Part shown: positions 6,205 to 8,094 of the stretch, in pieces
Layout: each line of letters starts with the position of its first letter
How positions within the stretch are numbered: position 1 is the first letter of the stretch
NCBI GenBank assembly: GCA_017543165.1
Contig: JAFYGL010000325.1
Coordinates: forward strand, 1-8,094
Direction of reading: 5' to 3'
Origin: Victivallales bacterium
Lineage (GTDB): Bacteria; Verrucomicrobiota; Lentisphaeria; Oligosphaerales; Oligosphaeraceae
DNA length: 8,094 nucleotides
Program-made: the position numbers and the translations under genes
The notes under the pieces: generated by a model
Databases searched by the model: none
Told to the model about the DNA's origin: nothing
The model's input: only the letters and a program-made list of their open reading frames with translations

Positions 6205-8094
6205 TTATATCTTCTTAAGATAAATTATACTACCATTTAATTCCATAAATCGAACACTATCCAAAAATTGCCGCAATTGAAGGCTATCGGTGCTGACATC
6301 TATGTAAGGTCCATTTTCGTTTACATGGTAACGTGCGTCCGCCGCCTTTATGGCATAGAGCAATTGAGAAACCTGCTCTGATGTGAATTGCGTTGAAGGC
6401 ATGGCATTCATGGCAGCCAGAAGCAGATACGCATCGGCATTTGAGGGCGACCATTCAATTGCCTTCATGAGTGCGTTTCTTGCCTCGGCGTCTTTTTTAA
6501 GTGCATAAAGAGCCTGTGCGCGGCGCAGGTGGAAGCCTGTTCTGTGAGGTCCTCTTTTTACCAGCAAATCCGCCGCCTGCAAGCACAACTGCCATTTTTT
6601 CACATAACTTGCATCGCTCCATTCCCTGGTGTAGAATGTGCCGTCAAAATATATTCGCGGCGCAGTTGTATTGAAGCGGGACGACGCAAAATGCCCGAAC
6701 ATTTTTTCGGGATTTTCGCAGTCCCTTTGCAATGAGTAGCCTTCGATGGAGTGCAGGAATGCAAGCATAAGCAGGATGTCCAGGGCGGCGCCTGCATATC
6801 CCGCTTTGCGATTGGGGAGGCAATCCCCTTTTGGCACAATGAAAGCCATTCCCGCCGCGACTAGGTAGAATGTGCCTGGAATCAGTTCATTGAACTGGAA
6901 AAGGCTGTGCACTGACCAGGCAGCGACGCCTATTGCGGACAGCAGCGCAATCTTGCCTTTTGCGGAATACCTGCCTTCTCGCATGAACACGAAAAGCCAT
7001 GGCAGCAGATAGAAGGCAAGAGCCGCAAGGCCGCCAGGCATGCCGCACTGGCTCAGCAGGGACAGCGGCAGATTGTGCGGGTCGCGTGTGACCTCCGCCT
7101 CCGCTGGCTTGAGGCGCATGTACCAGGGGAAATATTCTCCCAGCCCAGCGCCCAGCAATGGCTGCCTTGCAAAGATACGCACTGCGGTCTTGTAGTAGAT
7201 CATGCGGGCGGAGGCTGTCTTCAAATCCCCCCTGCCCTTGCTTAGGCTAGCGGCAAACACCAGCAGCGCCGCCAGGCAAAGCGCGGCAAGGGGCATTGCC
7301 AGGCGCAATCTGGAATTGCGCACTTTTGGCAGGCAGCAAAGCGCAATGCCAATGCCAGCCGCCGCGCCAACTGCGGCCCCCCTGCTGCCAGACCAGTACA
7401 ACGCGCAGGCATACAAAACCGCAGCCAGCGACATGGCCATTGCCGAACCAAGACGGGGCTTTTCAAAATGCCTGCCTGCATTGTTGCATAGCAAAAGGCT
7501 GAACGGCAGGCAGAACAAAAGGTTTGCGGCATAGACATTTGGGTCGGCGAATGTGCCGTAAATACGTGTCTGCTCCAGTTTTGCGGCCATTGTCCCAGAC
7601 ACCTTCATCACGCCCTGGGCCGCAAGTTCCATAGTCGCCTTACGATTTTCCTCCAATCCTATAAAGTGCTGGTACCAGCCATGCAATACGCAGAGGAGCC
7701 CCATTGCGCCGATTACATTGACCAGTGCTGGCGCCAGTTTGTCGTCATTGTGCAGAGTAATCCAGATAGCCGCGCACAATGCAGTCGCGCCAGCGATGTG
7801 CTCCAGCCAGTTTATTGCATAGTCAAGTTCGGTGCTTTTGAACAAACTCAGTGCGCCAGCCAGCAAGAACAAAAGAAAAGGCAGAATCGGCAGCCAGCGT
7901 CGCGGCATTTTATAAAGCAGGCCGGCAAACAACAGAGCCGTCCCGCACAAGGCAACCAATATGTAGTTGGGCAGGCAGGTAAAAAAAAGCCACTGCCAAA
8001 TATCAAGGGGGAAATTAGGTTGCTCTGCATCGCCCATTACCGTACAGAACTTCAGCGGCATCAATACCAGCAGCAAGCAAAGATAGTAACGGTA
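6205..8094 (-). CDS. O-antigen ligase/polymerase-type (Wzy/WaaL) membrane protein with C-terminal TPR-like domain, 5' partial
   Basis: A polytopic inner-membrane protein of the O-antigen ligase family, which joins or polymerises surface glycans on undecaprenyl carriers at the periplasmic face. Counted from a TTG at 8076, it shows about ten or more hydrophobic segments in residues 1-440, GTFADPNVYA (174-183), WSGSRGA (228-234), LGAGLGEY (308-315) and DPHNLPL (332-338) in the large periplasmic loop, all typical of the family. After the last membrane segment (about 430-445) comes a soluble ~170-residue tail with one TPR-like unit (RRAQALYALKKDAEARNAL and the following helix, about 525-560). Ahead of the TTG the frame stays open to the window edge and spells more hydrophobic residues (YRYYLCLLL), with no ribosome site, so the real start is probably beyond 8094. 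Ligase and polymerase cannot be told apart here. It is the first visible gene of the leftward operon. Confidence 0.85.
   Translation of the reverse strand, partial: YRYYLCLLLVLMPLKFCTVMGDAEQPNFPLDIWQWLFFTCLPNYILVALCGTALLFAGLLYKMPRRWLPILPFLLFLLAGALSLFKSTELDYAINWLEHIAGATALCAAIWITLHNDDKLAPALVNVIGAMGLLCVLHGWYQHFIGLEENRKATMELAAQGVMKVSGTMAAKLEQTRIYGTFADPNVYAANLLFCLPFSLLLCNNAGRHFEKPRLGSAMAMSLAAVLYACALYWSGSRGAAVGAAAGIGIALCCLPKVRNSRLRLAMPLAALCLAALLVFAASLSKGRGDLKTASARMIYYKTAVRIFARQPLLGAGLGEYFPWYMRLKPAEAEVTRDPHNLPLSLLSQCGMPGGLAALAFYLLPWLFVFMREGRYSAKGKIALLSAIGVAAWSVHSLFQFNELIPGTFYLVAAGMAFIVPKGDCLPNRKAGYAGAALDILLMLAFLHSIEGYSLQRDCENPEKMFGHFASSRFNTTAPRIYFDGTFYTREWSDASYVKKWQLCLQAADLLVKRGPHRTGFHLRRAQALYALKKDAEARNALMKAIEWSPSNADAYLLLAAMNAMPSTQFTSEQVSQLLYAIKAADARYHVNENGPYIDVSTDSLQLRQFLDSVRFMELNGSIIYLKKI

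Noticed and set aside
1..8094. Alternative genetic code with UGA as glycine (code 25) throughout
   Set aside because: Roughly 2,000 codons in the other genes contain no internal TGA, and TGA ends genes at the expected length, including an ATGA overlap and a stop just before an intrinsic terminator.

Overview
The window reads as chromosomal DNA of a Gram-negative bacterium that can live without oxygen. The Gram-negative reading comes from an O-antigen ligase/polymerase-type membrane protein and a DUF374 acyltransferase. The anaerobic reading comes from an oxygen-sensitive class III ribonucleotide reductase. The DNA is moderately GC-rich and uses the standard bacterial code, with TAA and TGA both ending genes. 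The phylum cannot be fixed from the sequence; a PVC-type anaerobe is only a guess.

Layout. Positions 2-3197 (+) hold four genes in one direction: the C-terminal part of NrdD, a small CxxC thioredoxin/glutaredoxin-fold protein, an uncharacterised helical protein with possible SirB1-like features, and a class I glutamine amidotransferase-like gene broken by one in-frame TGA. The last three are tightly packed (gaps of 6 and 3 nt). A hairpin and a possible extended -10 promoter lie between nrdD and the redoxin gene. A strong intrinsic terminator follows the amidotransferase. Positions 3198-3525 are non-coding and hold a symmetric repeat element between two convergent gene blocks. Positions 8094-3526 (-) hold three genes in an operon-like run: O-antigen ligase-like protein (5' end beyond the window), DUF374 acyltransferase, and a Rep/UvrD-type helicase, with a 1-nt gap and then an ATGA overlap.

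How the genes may work together. The CxxC protein is a good candidate for the electron donor of this NrdD, which also carries a C-terminal CxC tail. The ligase-like protein and the acyltransferase suggest cell-envelope glycolipid assembly. The helicase seems to be a translationally coupled passenger in that operon.

Most notable points: (1) a UGA codon that replaces exactly the conserved glycine before the catalytic cysteine of the amidotransferase, with the frame intact on both sides; (2) the 3200-3517 repeat element, with four TTGGCCAA palindromes exactly 43 bp apart, inward-facing 58-bp inverted repeats and compensatory changes in a hairpin; (3) the nrdD-redoxin pairing.
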